In this document: positions 9,969 to 19,215 of the stretch, in pieces
Layout of the letters: each line of letters begins with the position of its first letter
Numbering within the stretch: the first letter of the stretch is position 1
Assembly (NCBI GenBank): GCA_023663945.1
Contig: JAMPGL010000001.1
Location: 85,577 to 149,576 of the forward strand
DNA: 64,000 nt
Direction: 5' to 3'
Source: Lachnospiraceae bacterium
GTDB lineage: Bacteria > Bacillota > Clostridia > Lachnospirales > Lachnospiraceae
Program-made: the position numbers and the translations under genes
Notes under the pieces: model-generated
What the model was told of the DNA's origin: nothing
Databases searched by the model: none
The model's input: only the letters and a program-made list of their open reading frames with translations

Positions 9969-11282
9969 ATGTTTACAACCTTAAAAAATGCATTAAAGAT
10001 CAAAGAGATCAGAAATAAATTGTTATTTACATTTGGCATGCTGGTTGTGATTCGTCTTGGGTCACAGCTCCCCGTGCCGGGTGTGAGAATTGACCAGTTT
10101 CAGGAATGGCTGAGTCAAAATATCGGTGATGAGTTTAGCTTCTTTAACGCTTTTACCGGAGGCTCCTTTGAGAGAATGTCAATTTTGGCGCTGAACATCA
10201 CGCCTTATATCACATCCTCCATTATCATGCAGCTCCTCACGATTGCAATCCCTAAGCTGGAAGAGATGCAGAAGGAAGGCGAGGACGGGCGGAAGAAGAT
10301 TGCTTCCATCACCCGTTATGTGACGGTAGCGCTTGCGCTGATCGAATCAACGGCTATGGCAGTGGCATTTTGGAATGGAAATCTGTTAAAAGAAAAGAAC
10401 ATTTTAAGTGTATTCACGATTATTGCCGCACTTACAGCCGGAAGTGCATTCCTGATGTGGGTAGGAGAGCGGATTACGGAAAACGGCGTTGGAAACGGTA
10501 TCTCCATTGTGCTGGTCATCAACATTATTTCAAGGATTCCGCAGGATATATCAAAGCTGTTTGAACAGTTCGTATTCGGCAAAGCAATTGCAGTGGGAGC
10601 GGTAGCGGCACTGATCATTATCGCTATCATGGTAGCGATGGTGGCGATGGTAGTCATTTTAAATGACGGAACCCGCAAAATTCCTGTTCAGTATGCTAAG
10701 AAGGTACAGGGCAGAAAGATGGTGGGCGGACAAACCTCATCCCTTCCCCTGAAGGTAAATACGGCAGGCGTTATCCCGATTATCTTTGCTTCTTCGCTGA
10801 TGCAGCTTCCTGTGATACTCTGTCAATTCTTCGGGTATCAGGGAACCGGTTTCTGGGCGCACGTTCTAAGGGGACTGAGCTCTAACAATTGGTGTAATCC
10901 CAATGAGCCGGTATATTCTATCGGACTTGTGGTGTATATTGTACTTGTAGTGTTCTTTGCCTACTTCTATACATCCATTACCTTTAATCCGATGGAGATT
11001 TCGGAAAACATGAAGAAGCAGGGCGGATTTATCCCCGGAATCAGACCGGGCAAACCTACTTGCGAGTATCTGACAAAAATCTTAAATTATATCATCTTTA
11101 TTGGAGCAGTAGGGCTTACGATTATCTGCGTGATTCCCTTTGTGTTCAATGGAGTGTTTGGGGCTTCGGTTTCCTTTGGCGGAACCAGTCTGATCATCAT
11201 CGTCAGCGTTGTGTTAGAGACAATGAAGCAGATTGAGTCGCAGATGCTGGTGCGTAATTATAAAGGTTTTTTGAATGATTAA
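9969..11282 (+). CDS. secY: protein translocase subunit SecY
   Basis: SecY is the ten-helix channel of the general secretion pathway in the cytoplasmic membrane. The 437-residue sequence opens with amphipathic MFTTLKNALKIKEIRNKLLF and the first membrane segment. It includes the plug-region FNAFTGGSFERMSILALNI, the cytoplasmic loop RKIPVQYAKK, and the C-terminal LIIIVSVVLETMKQIESQML. It is the last spc-operon gene before adk. Confidence 0.98.
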   Translation: MFTTLKNALKIKEIRNKLLFTFGMLVVIRLGSQLPVPGVRIDQFQEWLSQNIGDEFSFFNAFTGGSFERMSILALNITPYITSSIIMQLLTIAIPKLEEMQKEGEDGRKKIASITRYVTVALALIESTAMAVAFWNGNLLKEKNILSVFTIIAALTAGSAFLMWVGERITENGVGNGISIVLVINIISRIPQDISKLFEQFVFGKAIAVGAVAALIIIAIMVAMVAMVVILNDGTRKIPVQYAKKVQGRKMVGGQTSSLPLKVNTAGVIPIIFASSLMQLPVILCQFFGYQGTGFWAHVLRGLSSNNWCNPNEPVYSIGLVVYIVLVVFFAYFYTSITFNPMEISENMKKQGGFIPGIRPGKPTCEYLTKILNYIIFIGAVGLTIICVIPFVFNGVFGASVSFGGTSLIIIVSVVLETMKQIESQMLVRNYKGFLND

Positions 11283-11299
11283 ATGACTTAAATACAATT

Positions 11300-11363
11300 A
11301 GAGGTTAAAGGAAACAAGGGCATCAGACCAGCATAGGTTCTGCCGGGTTTTCCTTTGCCTCTA
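11300..11363 (+). repeat. inverted repeat between secY and adk
   Basis: The arms AGAGGTTAAAGGAAAC (11300-11315) and GTTTTCCTTTGCCTCT (11347-11362) are nearly complementary and enclose about 30 nt. A second small hairpin, GTTCTG/CAGAAC, follows at 11371-11388. There is no U-run after either, so this looks more like a leader or processing structure than a terminator. Confidence 0.5.
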
Positions 11364-11411
11364 TCTTGCGTTCTGGATAGACAGAACATGCTGAAAGAAA
11401 GAGGTATGGCG

Positions 11412-12053
11412 ATGAAGATTATTATGTTAGGAGCTCCCGGAGCGGGCAAGGGAACGCAGGCAAAGATGATCGCGGAAAAGTATGCGGTTCCCCATGTCTC
11501 TACCGGCGATATATTCAGGGCAAATATCAAAAACGGCACAGAGCTTGGAATGGAAGCCAAAAAGTATATGGATCAGGGGCTTCTGGTTCCCGATGAGCTC
11601 ACGGTAAAGATCCTTCTTGACCGGGTAGCGCAGGAGGACTGCAGGAACGGTTACGTTCTGGATGGATTTCCGCGGACCATCCCTCAGGCAGAGGTTTTGG
11701 ACCGTGCGCTTGATGAGATTGGAGACAAAATCGATTATGCCATCAATGTGGATGTGCCGGACGAGAATATTATCCGGAGAATGGGCGGAAGACGCGCCTG
11801 CCTTTCCTGCGGCGCAACTTATCATGTAGAACATATTCCGCCTAAGCAGGAAGGAATCTGCGATACCTGCGGGAAGGAACTGGTGCTCCGCGATGACGAC
11901 AAGCCTGAGACCGTAAAGAACCGCCTTGATGTTTATCACAAGCAGACCCAGCCCTTGATTGATTTTTATCAGGCAAAAGGGATTCTGCGCACGGTGGACG
12001 GAACAGTGGATATGAAGGAAGTATTTGCCGCAATTACGGCAATTCTGGATTGA
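11412..12053 (+). CDS. adk: adenylate kinase
   Basis: Adenylate kinase converts ATP + AMP to 2 ADP. The P-loop MLGAPGAGKGTQAKMIAEKY is at the N-terminus and the NMP-binding HVSTGDIFRANI follows. The LID carries a zinc site: CLSC near residue 130 and CDTC about 20 residues later, typical of Gram-positive enzymes. I choose ATG 11412 rather than 11406, since AAGAGG ends at 11404. The product has 213 residues, as expected. Confidence 0.97.
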   Translation: MKIIMLGAPGAGKGTQAKMIAEKYAVPHVSTGDIFRANIKNGTELGMEAKKYMDQGLLVPDELTVKILLDRVAQEDCRNGYVLDGFPRTIPQAEVLDRALDEIGDKIDYAINVDVPDENIIRRMGGRRACLSCGATYHVEHIPPKQEGICDTCGKELVLRDDDKPETVKNRLDVYHKQTQPLIDFYQAKGILRTVDGTVDMKEVFAAITAILD

Positions 12054-12080
12054 GATGATATTTGAAAGGCTGGTTCGTCA

Positions 12081-12845
12081 ATGGCAGTAACAATTAAATC
12101 GGAACGGGAAATTAATTTGATGCGTGAATCCTGTAAGATTCTTGCAGAAGTTCACGCCAGACTGGGAGAAGCCATAGAGCCCGGCATGTCTACTCTGGAC
12201 ATTGACAGGCTGGGAGAAAGGCTCATACGGAGCTGTGGCTGCGTACCAAATTTTTTGAATTATAACGGGTATCCTGCTTCCATCTGCGTCTCCGTAAACG
12301 ACGAGGTGGTGCATGGAATCCCTTCCGAAAAGCGTATCCTTAAGGAGGGAGACATTGTCAGCCTGGATGCAGGACTTATTTATAAAGGCTATCATTCGGA
12401 TGCGGCAAGAACCCATGCGGTAGGCAGAATCAGCCCGGAGGCTGAGCGGCTAATCCGGGTGACCAGACAAAGCTTTTTTGAAGGGATTAAATATGCAAGA
12501 GAGGGCTGTCATCTTTATGACATATCCAATGCCATAGACAGCTATTGCAGCCGCTTCGGCTACGGCGTGGTGCGGGATCTGGTAGGGCACGGCATCGGCA
12601 CAAGCCTCCACGAGGAACCGCAGATTCCCAATTTCAAGCAGTGGCGCAGGGGAATCAAGCTGAAAGCCGGCATGACGCTTGCCATTGAGCCGATGATCAA
12701 TATGGGCGGATGGCAGGTGGAATGGCTTGACGATGACTGGACGGTAGTCACCAGAGACGGGTCTCTTTCGGCGCATTACGAAAACACCGTGCTGATCACC
12801 CGCAGGGAACCGGAGATTCTGACGCTGCTTCCCGGAATGGAATAG
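12081..12845 (+). CDS. map: methionine aminopeptidase type I
   Basis: This cytosolic metalloprotease removes initiator methionine. Metal ligands are seen in SLDAG, SDAART, GHGIG, AIEPM and HYENTV. The 254-residue length fits type Ia enzymes. Its place between adk and infA is typical of Gram-positive spc-operon extensions. The ribosome site is weak (GAAAGG about 16 nt upstream). Confidence 0.97.
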   Translation: MAVTIKSEREINLMRESCKILAEVHARLGEAIEPGMSTLDIDRLGERLIRSCGCVPNFLNYNGYPASICVSVNDEVVHGIPSEKRILKEGDIVSLDAGLIYKGYHSDAARTHAVGRISPEAERLIRVTRQSFFEGIKYAREGCHLYDISNAIDSYCSRFGYGVVRDLVGHGIGTSLHEEPQIPNFKQWRRGIKLKAGMTLAIEPMINMGGWQVEWLDDDWTVVTRDGSLSAHYENTVLITRREPEILTLLPGME

Positions 12846-12866
12846 CGCAGAAAGGCAGGTACTTAT

Positions 12867-13145
12867 ATGATTGGAATGTTTGCCGTTTCAAAAGCAGGAC
12901 ACGATAAAGGGAGGATGTATCTTATTGTCGGAGAGGATGAGACCACGGTGGATTTGGCGGACGGCAGAATAAGAACATTGGAGAACCCGAAGAAAAAAAA
13001 GAAAAAGCATGTGCAGGTTGTAAAAAGGGATTCAGACCCGGTTTTAATGCATAAGCTTTTAGAGAAAGAGACTCTATATAATGAAGAAATAAAACATGCC
13101 ATCAGAATGAGAGCAAATAAGGAGGTAACGAATGTCGAAGGCTGA
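12867..13145 (+). CDS. KOW-domain RNA-binding protein
   Basis: The 92-residue protein begins [20 protein letters not shown], a KOW/L14e-like SH3 fold, followed by a [11 protein letters not shown] basic patch and a helical tail. Related small proteins sit between map and infA in many clostridia, and RNA or ribosome binding is assumed; the exact role is unknown to me. Its 3' end overlaps infA by 14 bp, so translation is probably coupled. Confidence 0.85.
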   Translation: MIGMFAVSKAGHDKGRMYLIVGEDETTVDLADGRIRTLENPKKKKKKHVQVVKRDSDPVLMHKLLEKETLYNEEIKHAIRMRANKEVTNVEG

Positions 13146-13350
13146 CGTAATCGAAATTGAAGGAACGGTAGTGGAGAAGCTTCCCAATACCATGTTTCAG
13201 GTGGAATTGGAAAATGGACATAGGGTATTGGCGCATATCAGCGGAAAGCTGAGACAGAATTTTATCCGTATTCTGCCCGGTGACAAAGTGACTTTGGAAT
13301 TATCACCCTATGACCTGAGCAAGGGCAGAATCATCTGGAGAGACAAATAG
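13132..13350 (+). CDS. infA: translation initiation factor IF-1
   Basis: IF-1 is a 72-residue OB-fold that blocks the A site during initiation. The sequence [20 protein letters not shown] and the ending [17 protein letters not shown] are canonical. The AAGGAGG lies within the end of the KOW gene. Confidence 0.98.
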   Translation: MSKADVIEIEGTVVEKLPNTMFQVELENGHRVLAHISGKLRQNFIRILPGDKVTLELSPYDLSKGRIIWRDK

Positions 13351-13364
13351 CAGAATTTATTTTA

Positions 13365-13394
13365 GAATTAAAATTAATGTATCAATTTTAATTC
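13365..13394 (+). terminator. AT-rich hairpin after infA
   Basis: GAATTAAAATT (13365-13375) and AATTTTAATTC (13384-13394) are perfect 11-bp arms around 8 nt, followed by ATATTTTCTT. It is a weak AT-only stem. It lies between infA and a fresh promoter, so a partial terminator or boundary is plausible. Confidence 0.45.
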
Positions 13395-13402
13395 ATATTT
13401 TC

Positions 13403-13431
13403 TTGCATTTGTAGATATACCATGTTATAAT
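13403..13431 (+). promoter_or_regulatory. sigma-A-type promoter before rpmJ (alpha operon)
   Basis: TTGCAT (13403-13408), a 17-bp spacer and a perfect TATAAT (13426-13431) lie 33 bp before the rpmJ ATG. This suggests the alpha operon (rpmJ-rpsM-rpsK-rpsD-rpoA-rplQ) can be transcribed separately from the spc genes. Confidence 0.75.
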
Positions 13432-13463
13432 GTAAAACGGTCTTTTTTGAAAGGAGGTTTAAC

Positions 13464-13577
13464 ATGAAGGTTAGATCATCAGTAAAACCGATTTGCGAGA
13501 AATGCAAAATCATCAAGAGAAAAGGACGTATCAGAGTTATCTGCGAGAATCCGAAGCACAAACAAAGACAAGGATAA
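13464..13577 (+). CDS. rpmJ: 50S ribosomal protein L36
   Basis: This 37-codon gene encodes L36. The zinc ligands are C11, C14, C27 and H32 (CEKC and CENPKH), so it is the zinc-containing form. It starts [15 protein letters not shown] and ends KHKQRQG. AAAGGAGG lies just before the ATG, and it is the first gene after the alpha-operon promoter. Confidence 0.97.
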   Translation: MKVRSSVKPICEKCKIIKRKGRIRVICENPKHKQRQG

Positions 13578-13848
13578 TCCACTGGGATGCCGGTGACGGC
13601 TGGGCATCAGCAGGAGGGTTCTTGTCCAATTAGTATGAAAGCGGCTGCAGTCCGGCGGATAAGCCGAACTGATTTCTATATAATTGTACGACGGAGCCTT
13701 AGTGATTACTTCTTGATTCGTGACTGTGCCGGTGAGCAGATTAGGCAGATAAGTTGCGTAAGATCGGAAACGTCCGGTTGGGCAGAAGCGCCCCAATCAA
13801 TTAGTATTAGCGCATATCCTATGCGCAAAGAAAATGGAGGAAATGTAA
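13578..13848 (+). promoter_or_regulatory. rpmJ-rpsM intergenic leader
   Basis: 271 nt contain no plausible gene. The stem GCGCATA-TCC-TATGCGC (13810-13826) is perfect and lies 8 nt before the rpsM ribosome site (ATGGAGG). Upstream, TTGGG/CCCAA forms a second short stem near 13776-13796. The long gap inside an otherwise tight operon suggests post-transcriptional control of rpsM. No named leader family can be assigned from sequence alone. Confidence 0.45.
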
Positions 13849-14217
13849 ATGGCTCGTATTGCAGGTGTTGACTTACCGAGAGAAAAACGTGTTGAAATTG
13901 GTTTGACCTATGTTTACGGAATCGGAAGAGTAAGCTCTAACAAGATTCTGGAGAAGGCAAAGGTTAATCCGGACACTCGAGTAAGAGAGTTAACCGATGA
14001 AGAGGTTAAGAGAATCAGCGAAGTGATTGACGCTGATTACACGGTAGAAGGCGATTTGCGTAGAGAAGTTGCCATGAATATCAAGAGGCTTCAGGAGATT
14101 GGATGCTACAGGGGCATCCGTCACAGAAAAGGTCTCCCCGTACGTGGACAGAGGACAAAGACCAACGCAAGAACCAGAAAAGGTCCTAAGAGGACTGTTG
14201 CAAACAAGAAGAAATAA
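13849..14217 (+). CDS. rpsM: 30S ribosomal protein S13
   Basis: S13 sits on the 30S head and contacts P-site tRNA and L5. The 122-residue sequence begins [20 protein letters not shown] and ends with [19 protein letters not shown] plus a lysine-rich tail. TGGAGG precedes the ATG. Confidence 0.98.
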   Translation: MARIAGVDLPREKRVEIGLTYVYGIGRVSSNKILEKAKVNPDTRVRELTDEEVKRISEVIDADYTVEGDLRREVAMNIKRLQEIGCYRGIRHRKGLPVRGQRTKTNARTRKGPKRTVANKKK

Positions 14218-14265
14218 CAATGTTACTCAAAAACTATTTATTTTAAAGAAAGTAGGTTAGTTTAA

Positions 14266-14664
14266 ATGGCAGCAAAAAAAGTTACAAAAAAAGTGACCAA
14301 AAAACGTGTCAAGAAAAACGTTGAACATGGACAGGCACATATCCAGTCTTCATTTAACAATACAATTGTTACATTGACAGACAATGAAGGAAATGCCTTA
14401 AGCTGGGCAAGCGCCGGCGGTCTTGGATTTAGAGGTTCAAGGAAATCTACTCCCTATGCGGCTCAGATGGCAGCAGAGACAGCCACCAAAGCAGCGCTGG
14501 TACATGGATTAAAAACAGTTGACGTTATGGTTAAGGGACCCGGTTCAGGGCGTGAAGCGGCGATTCGTGCGCTTTCCGCATGCGGACTTGAGGTTACCAG
14601 CATCAGAGACGTGACGCCTGTTCCTCATAACGGATGCCGTCCGCCTAAGCGCCGCAGAGTATAG
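14266..14664 (+). CDS. rpsK: 30S ribosomal protein S11
   Basis: S11 lines the platform near the E site. After a lysine-rich N-terminus (residues 1-20) come [40 protein letters not shown] and the C-terminal [17 protein letters not shown]. Length is 132 residues. The ribosome site is weak (AAGAAAGTAGG). A structured gap to rpsD follows. Confidence 0.98.
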   Translation: MAAKKVTKKVTKKRVKKNVEHGQAHIQSSFNNTIVTLTDNEGNALSWASAGGLGFRGSRKSTPYAAQMAAETATKAALVHGLKTVDVMVKGPGSGREAAIRALSACGLEVTSIRDVTPVPHNGCRPPKRRRV

Positions 14665-14834
14665 CAGCACGAGAAGATTTTCTAAGGCGGCAGAACACCG
14701 CCTGAGAAAACTATGTCTCGTGTTAAAGAACAGCAGAGCTGTTCTTTCTAAGTTAGCAGTTAAGTTGGTTGGAAGAAGGCGTTAGGGCAGAGCCTATGGC
14801 GCTGTAAACAATATTTTCAGGAGGAAATTAAAAA
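14665..14834 (+). promoter_or_regulatory. structured leader between rpsK and rpsD (candidate S4 autoregulatory RNA)
   Basis: 170 nt separate two ribosomal genes. An outer stem CACGAGA (14668-14674)/TCTCGTG (14716-14722) encloses a 12-bp hairpin: TTTTCT-A-AGGCGG (14678-14690) with CCGCCT-G-AGAAAA (14698-14710). Next comes a perfect 10-bp stem, AAAGAACAGC-AGA-GCTGTTCTTT (14725-14747). There is no strong U-tract. S4 is known to bind and repress its own mRNA in other bacteria, so this is a good candidate for S4 feedback; the assignment is inference. Confidence 0.55.
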
Positions 14835-15428
14835 ATGGCAGTAAACAGAGTTCCGGTTTTAAAAAGATGCAGAGCGCTCGGTCTTGAGCCTGCGTACTTA
14901 GGATATGACAAGAAATCAAACAGAACAAATGCAAGAGCAGGCAAGAAGGTAAGTGAGTACGGTCTGCAGCTCAGAGAGAAACAAAAAGCGAAATTTATCT
15001 ACGGCGTGCTTGAGAAGCCTTTCAGAAACTACTACAACAAGGCTGACAGAATGAAAGGCATGACCGGTGAAAATCTGATGGTTCTCCTTGAGAGAAGACT
15101 TGACAGCGTGATTTTCAGAATGGGATTTGCGAGAACCAGAAGAGAAGCAAGACAGGTAGTAGGGCATAAGCATGTTCTGGTGAACGGAAAGTCAGTGAAT
15201 ATTCCTTCCTATCTGATTAAGGCAGGGGATGTTATCGAAATCAGGGAAAAATCAAAGTCTTTACAGAGATACAAAGACATTTTGGAAGTAACCGGAGGAA
15301 GACTGGTTCCTGAATGGCTGGAAGTGGATCAGGAGGCTATGAAGGGAACTGTTAAGAACCTTCCTACCAGAGAAATGATTGACGTTCCTGTTAATGAGAT
15401 GCTTATCGTCGAGTTGTACTCCAAATAA
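14835..15428 (+). CDS. rpsD: 30S ribosomal protein S4
   Basis: S4 nucleates 30S assembly and is a translational repressor in several bacteria. The 197-residue sequence has the S4-like RNA-binding domain [20 protein letters not shown] and then [20 protein letters not shown]. The N-terminal zinc cluster is absent: only one cysteine (C12) is present, so it is the zinc-free form. CAGGAGG precedes the ATG. Here it lies in the alpha operon rather than apart from it as in Bacillus subtilis. Confidence 0.97.
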   Translation: MAVNRVPVLKRCRALGLEPAYLGYDKKSNRTNARAGKKVSEYGLQLREKQKAKFIYGVLEKPFRNYYNKADRMKGMTGENLMVLLERRLDSVIFRMGFARTRREARQVVGHKHVLVNGKSVNIPSYLIKAGDVIEIREKSKSLQRYKDILEVTGGRLVPEWLEVDQEAMKGTVKNLPTREMIDVPVNEMLIVELYSK

Positions 15429-15470
15429 ACCGTGGGGTAAGTCAATTGTTCGTAAAGGAGGGTATTTGCG

Positions 15471-16430
15471 GTGTTTGATTTTGAGAGACCTAATATTGAG
15501 GTGGCAGAAATCTCTGAGGATAAGAAATATGGCAGATTTGTCGTAGAACCTTTGGAAAGAGGTTACGGTATTACGCTTGGTAATTCGCTTAGAAGAATTA
15601 TGCTTTCTTCTCTGCCCGGCGCCGCTGTGAGCCAGGTCAAGATAGAAGGCGTGCTTCATGAGTTCAGTTCCATCGAAGGAGTAAAAGAGGATGTAACTGA
15701 GATTATCATGAATATCAAAAACCTTGCTATCCGGAACAACAGCGATACAAATGAACCCAAGACGGCATACATTGAGTATGAGGGAGAAGGGGTCGTAAAG
15801 GCATCAGATATTCAGTGCGATCAGGATATTGAAATCTTAAATCCGGAGATTACGATTGCAACTTTAAGCGGTAAAAATACCAAGCTTTATATGGAGCTGA
15901 CCATCACAAAAGGCAGGGGCTATGTGAGCGCCGACAAGAATAAGAGTGAGGATCTGCCTATCGGGGTTATTGCGGTTGATTCCATTTATACACCCGTTGA
16001 GAGAGTCAATGTGACCGTTGAAAATACGCGTGTAGGTCAGATTACAGACTTTGATAAGCTGTCGCTGGACGTTTATACCAACGGAACCCTGGTGCCTGAC
16101 GAGGCGGTCAGTCTGGCTGCAAAAGTACTCAGCGAACATTTAAGCCTTTTCATCGATTTGTCCGAAAATGCTAAGACAGCGGAAGTTATGGTAGAAAAGG
16201 AAGAGGATGAAAAGGAAAAAGTATTGGAGATGAGCATTGACGAGTTAGAGTTGTCAGTTCGTTCCTATAATTGTTTAAAGAGAGCCGGTATCAATACCGT
16301 TGAAGAATTAACAAACAAGACTTCCGAGGACATGATGAAGGTTCGTAATTTGGGACGCAAGTCTTTGGAAGAGGTTTTGGCAAAATTAAAAGAGTTAGGA
16401 TTACAGCTTAATCCCAGCGAGGAGGCTTAA
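15471..16430 (+). CDS. rpoA: RNA polymerase alpha subunit
   Basis: RpoA provides the assembly dimer and the C-terminal domain that contacts UP elements and activators. The GTG start at 15471 ([15 protein letters not shown]) follows AAAGGAGGG. The N-terminal domain shows [20 protein letters not shown]; the CTD shows [20 protein letters not shown] and [16 protein letters not shown]. Its 319 residues are the usual length. The linker is acidic (KEEDEKEK). Confidence 0.98.
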   Translation: MFDFERPNIEVAEISEDKKYGRFVVEPLERGYGITLGNSLRRIMLSSLPGAAVSQVKIEGVLHEFSSIEGVKEDVTEIIMNIKNLAIRNNSDTNEPKTAYIEYEGEGVVKASDIQCDQDIEILNPEITIATLSGKNTKLYMELTITKGRGYVSADKNKSEDLPIGVIAVDSIYTPVERVNVTVENTRVGQITDFDKLSLDVYTNGTLVPDEAVSLAAKVLSEHLSLFIDLSENAKTAEVMVEKEEDEKEKVLEMSIDELELSVRSYNCLKRAGINTVEELTNKTSEDMMKVRNLGRKSLEEVLAKLKELGLQLNPSEEA

Positions 16431-16651
16431 ATCCAATTTCGTTAGTTCATGAAGCATGGCGCGGTAAGACCGAAGAGCGCGCGGCGTGTTCTCATAAATG
16501 GTGAAAGTTCCTGAAAGGAACAAAATGTAACTGCGTTCGGTAAGTAAGACCAAAGAGCGTTGCCGGATGTACCATGACGGGTTAAGACCCACTGAGAAAG
16601 GAATACTTTTACGGATTATTCCGGAAAGAATCCCTTGGAAAGGAGCCATAA
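16431..16651 (+). promoter_or_regulatory. rpoA-rplQ intergenic region with internal repeats
   Basis: 221 nt without a gene. A motif GGTAAGACCGAAGAGCG near 16461 recurs as GGTAAGTAAGACCAAAGAGCG near 16540. A perfect GTTCCT-GAA-AGGAAC hairpin lies near 16507. The layout suggests a folded mRNA leader for L17; nothing diagnostic was recognised. Confidence 0.4.
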
Positions 16652-17188
16652 ATGGCAAAATACAGAAAACTGGGAAGAACATCAAGCCAGAGAAAAGCAT
16701 TACTCAGAAGTCAGGTGACAAGCCTGATTTATAAGGGAAGAATCATTACCACACAGGCAAGAGCTAAGGAAGTTATGAAGATTGCAGACGGCTTGATTGC
16801 ACTTGCTGTCAAGGAAAGAGATAACTACGAGACCGTTACGGTTTCCGCAAAGGTTCCCTTAAAGGACAAGGACGGAAAGAGAGTAAAAGAGGTAATTGAC
16901 GGCAAGAGAGTTACCAAGTACGAGACCGTTGAGAAACAAATCAAAAAGGATCTGCCTTCCAGACTTCACGCAAGACATCAGATACTGAAGGTTCTTTATC
17001 CGGTAACGGAAGTTCCTACGAAAGCGGCAGGAAGAAAGAGAGGAACCAAGCAGATAGATTTGGTTGCAAAGCTGTTTGATGAGTACGGACCGAAGTATGC
17101 AAACCGCAACGGCGGCTACACCAGAATCATTAAGATTGGACAGCGTAAAGGCGACGGAGCTATGCAGGTTGTTCTTGAATTAGTTTAA
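16652..17188 (+). CDS. rplQ: 50S ribosomal protein L17, long form
   Basis: L17 lies at the tunnel exit. The N-terminus [20 protein letters not shown] is canonical. The protein has 178 residues, longer than the ~115-130 typical of bacteria. The excess is a central basic insertion of about 50 residues ([20 protein letters not shown] and nearby). It is followed directly by a strong terminator, so it ends the alpha operon. Confidence 0.97.
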   Translation: MAKYRKLGRTSSQRKALLRSQVTSLIYKGRIITTQARAKEVMKIADGLIALAVKERDNYETVTVSAKVPLKDKDGKRVKEVIDGKRVTKYETVEKQIKKDLPSRLHARHQILKVLYPVTEVPTKAAGRKRGTKQIDLVAKLFDEYGPKYANRNGGYTRIIKIGQRKGDGAMQVVLELV

Positions 17189-17193
17189 TGGAG

Positions 17194-17229
17194 ATACCCG
17201 TGAATGTGAATTTTCACGGGTATTTTTTT
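17194..17229 (+). terminator. rho-independent terminator of the ribosomal block
   Basis: ATACCCGTGAA (17194-17204) pairs with TTCACGGGTAT (17213-17223), an 11-bp stem followed by six T residues. It sits right after rplQ. Confidence 0.9.
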
Positions 17230-17375
17230 AGAAAAATTTCTGCAAAGAGCATATAATCGTGAAGAGACTTTCTTATAAGAAGGTCTGTCTTAAAAAATAT
17301 TTTTTTGTAGGGTAGAACTTGTATTTGGCGGATGTTAAAGGCAGATATTAAATGCGTCAGTTTCTGTATTCGGTA

Positions 17376-17403
17376 TAGACAATCGGCGAAAAAGTGATAT
17401 AAT
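17376..17403 (+). promoter_or_regulatory. promoter of the chemotaxis receptor gene
   Basis: TAGACA (17376-17381), a 16-bp spacer and TATAAT (17398-17403) lie about 98 bp before the gene. No convincing sigma-28 motility promoter was found, which would be more usual for a chemoreceptor. Confidence 0.6.
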
Positions 17404-17422
17404 TATATCAGCAGTATTTATT

Positions 17423-17464
17423 AAAATTCATACTTATCAAAATTCATACTTATCAAAATCCATA
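17423..17464. repeat. 16-bp tandem repeat in the receptor leader
   Basis: The unit AAAATTCATACTTATC occurs at 17423-17438 and again at 17439-17454, followed by a partial third copy (AAAATCCATA). It lies between promoter and ribosome site, in the untranslated leader. Confidence 0.85.
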
Positions 17465-17500
17465 ATTTTAACAAAAATAACAATACAAGGGGTTGTGAAA

Positions 17501-19192
17501 ATGAAAGTACAAACGAAAATTTTGATGGTTGCATTAATACCGCTTTTAGGATTAGGGCTGGCAGTTATCTTGGTTGGCAATATCAAGATCGGCAAGGTGG
17601 TAACCGGAACGATTGAGAATGGGCTGCGAAGCACGGCGATTTCCGTCAGGGACACTTTGAGCTATGCAGACCAAGGAGAGTACCGGCTGGACGGAGATAC
17701 CTTATATAAGGGAGAGTTTAACATCAGTGCGGCGACAGAGATAGGCGACAATGTCAGAAATGCATCCGACACAGATATTACCATTTTTTATGGGGATACC
17801 CGCTATATGACGTCTGTTGTGGACGGTCAGGGGAACCGCGTGGTGGGAACCAAGGCGGGAGATGCAGTGATTCAAAAGGTTCTGGTGGGAGGACAGGAGC
17901 ATTTTGCAACCAATGTGGATGTGGCAGGACAGCCGTACTTTGGCTATTATGTTCCTTTGTATGAAAATGGAAGCGTTATCGGAATGGTATTTGCCGGGAT
18001 TCCGGAAGCGGAGGCAGAGGGACAGATTCTGGCAATTATCACACTGATAGCGGGAATTGTTATCGTTCTGTTTGTAGCATGTGCCGTTTTGCTTTTTGTT
18101 GTGGTACGAAGGATTATAAAGGCATTGCAGAGAGGAGAGGATGCCTTAGAGAACGTTGCGGAAGGTAAATTGAATGTGGAGATTGATCCGAGAATCTTAG
18201 ACCGTAAGGATGAAATTGGTCAGCTTGGACAGTCAATTTTACAATTAAAGACAAAGCAGATAGAGGTTATCAGCAGTATCAAGAGGCAGAGTGAAGAGTT
18301 GAATAGTGCATCCATATATCTGAACGACAAGACCAATATGGGTTTTGACCATATCAGGCAGGTAGAGCGTGCGGTGGATGAGATTGCGCAGGGAGCGGGC
18401 AATCAGGCGGAAGAGACCCAGAGCGCCACAGAGAATATTATTGTCATGGGCAATATGATAGAAGAAACGGTCAATGAGATTGATGCAATGAATGATAATG
18501 CAAAGAATATCAAGGATCTTGGCGAAAAGGCGACACATACCCTTCAGGATTTGCAGAAGATTAACCAGAAGACCAAAGAATCGATTGATATAATTTATGC
18601 GCAGACGAATACCACGAACACATCTGCACAGAAAATCAGGGAGGCGACAGCCCTCATTACCGATATTGCTGAGGAGACAAATCTGCTGTCCTTAAATGCA
18701 TCTATCGAGGCGGCAAGAGCGGGTGAGCAGGGCAAAGGCTTTGCAGTTGTGGCGGCGCAGATACAGAAGCTTGCTGAGCAGTCCAATGATTCCGCAAGAC
18801 AGATAGAGGAGATTATCAACCTGCTTCTCAATGATTCCGAAAAGGCAGTGGAATCCATGGAAGAAGTGAAGCAGACCATGGAGCTGCAGGATGAAAATGT
18901 GCGGAAGACGGACAAACAGGTTCATCAGGTATTGGGACAGGTGGAACAGTCCATTGAGGCAATCGAAAGAGTTGCCGAGAAGACTACAAGGCTGAATGAG
19001 GCAAGAGTGAGCGTTACGGATACCGTGCAGAACCTTACGGCAGTTGCCCAGGAGAATGCGGCAAGCACGCAGGAATCTGCGGCATCTGTTAATCAGGTCA
19101 GTGAGATTATCCATGACATTGCAGAGAACGCCGGTAAGCTGAAAGAGATTGCTGCCCAGATGGAAAGCAATATGAGTATCTTTGAAGTATAG
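17501..19192 (+). CDS. methyl-accepting chemotaxis protein
   Basis: Membrane receptor signalling to CheA. A first membrane helix at residues ~6-26 is followed by an extracellular single-Cache-like domain (residues ~40-180) with [16 protein letters not shown] and [21 protein letters not shown] second membrane helix (~185-207), a HAMP segment and the signalling domain follow. The conserved hairpin tip is [20 protein letters not shown], then [11 protein letters not shown] 17501 is favoured over the GTG at 17495 because AGGGG is 8 nt upstream. No other chemotaxis gene is nearby, so the ligand is unknown. Confidence 0.93.
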   Translation: MKVQTKILMVALIPLLGLGLAVILVGNIKIGKVVTGTIENGLRSTAISVRDTLSYADQGEYRLDGDTLYKGEFNISAATEIGDNVRNASDTDITIFYGDTRYMTSVVDGQGNRVVGTKAGDAVIQKVLVGGQEHFATNVDVAGQPYFGYYVPLYENGSVIGMVFAGIPEAEAEGQILAIITLIAGIVIVLFVACAVLLFVVVRRIIKALQRGEDALENVAEGKLNVEIDPRILDRKDEIGQLGQSILQLKTKQIEVISSIKRQSEELNSASIYLNDKTNMGFDHIRQVERAVDEIAQGAGNQAEETQSATENIIVMGNMIEETVNEIDAMNDNAKNIKDLGEKATHTLQDLQKINQKTKESIDIIYAQTNTTNTSAQKIREATALITDIAEETNLLSLNASIEAARAGEQGKGFAVVAAQIQKLAEQSNDSARQIEEIINLLLNDSEKAVESMEEVKQTMELQDENVRKTDKQVHQVLGQVEQSIEAIERVAEKTTRLNEARVSVTDTVQNLTAVAQENAASTQESAASVNQVSEIIHDIAENAGKLKEIAAQMESNMSIFEV

Positions 19193-19215
19193 ACAGTCAG
19201 AGACGGAGAGGGAAG

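Noticed and set aside
17341-17403. Sigma-28 motility promoter before the chemoreceptor
   Set aside because: TAAA is present but no good GCCGATAT-like -10; a sigma-A-type promoter fits better.
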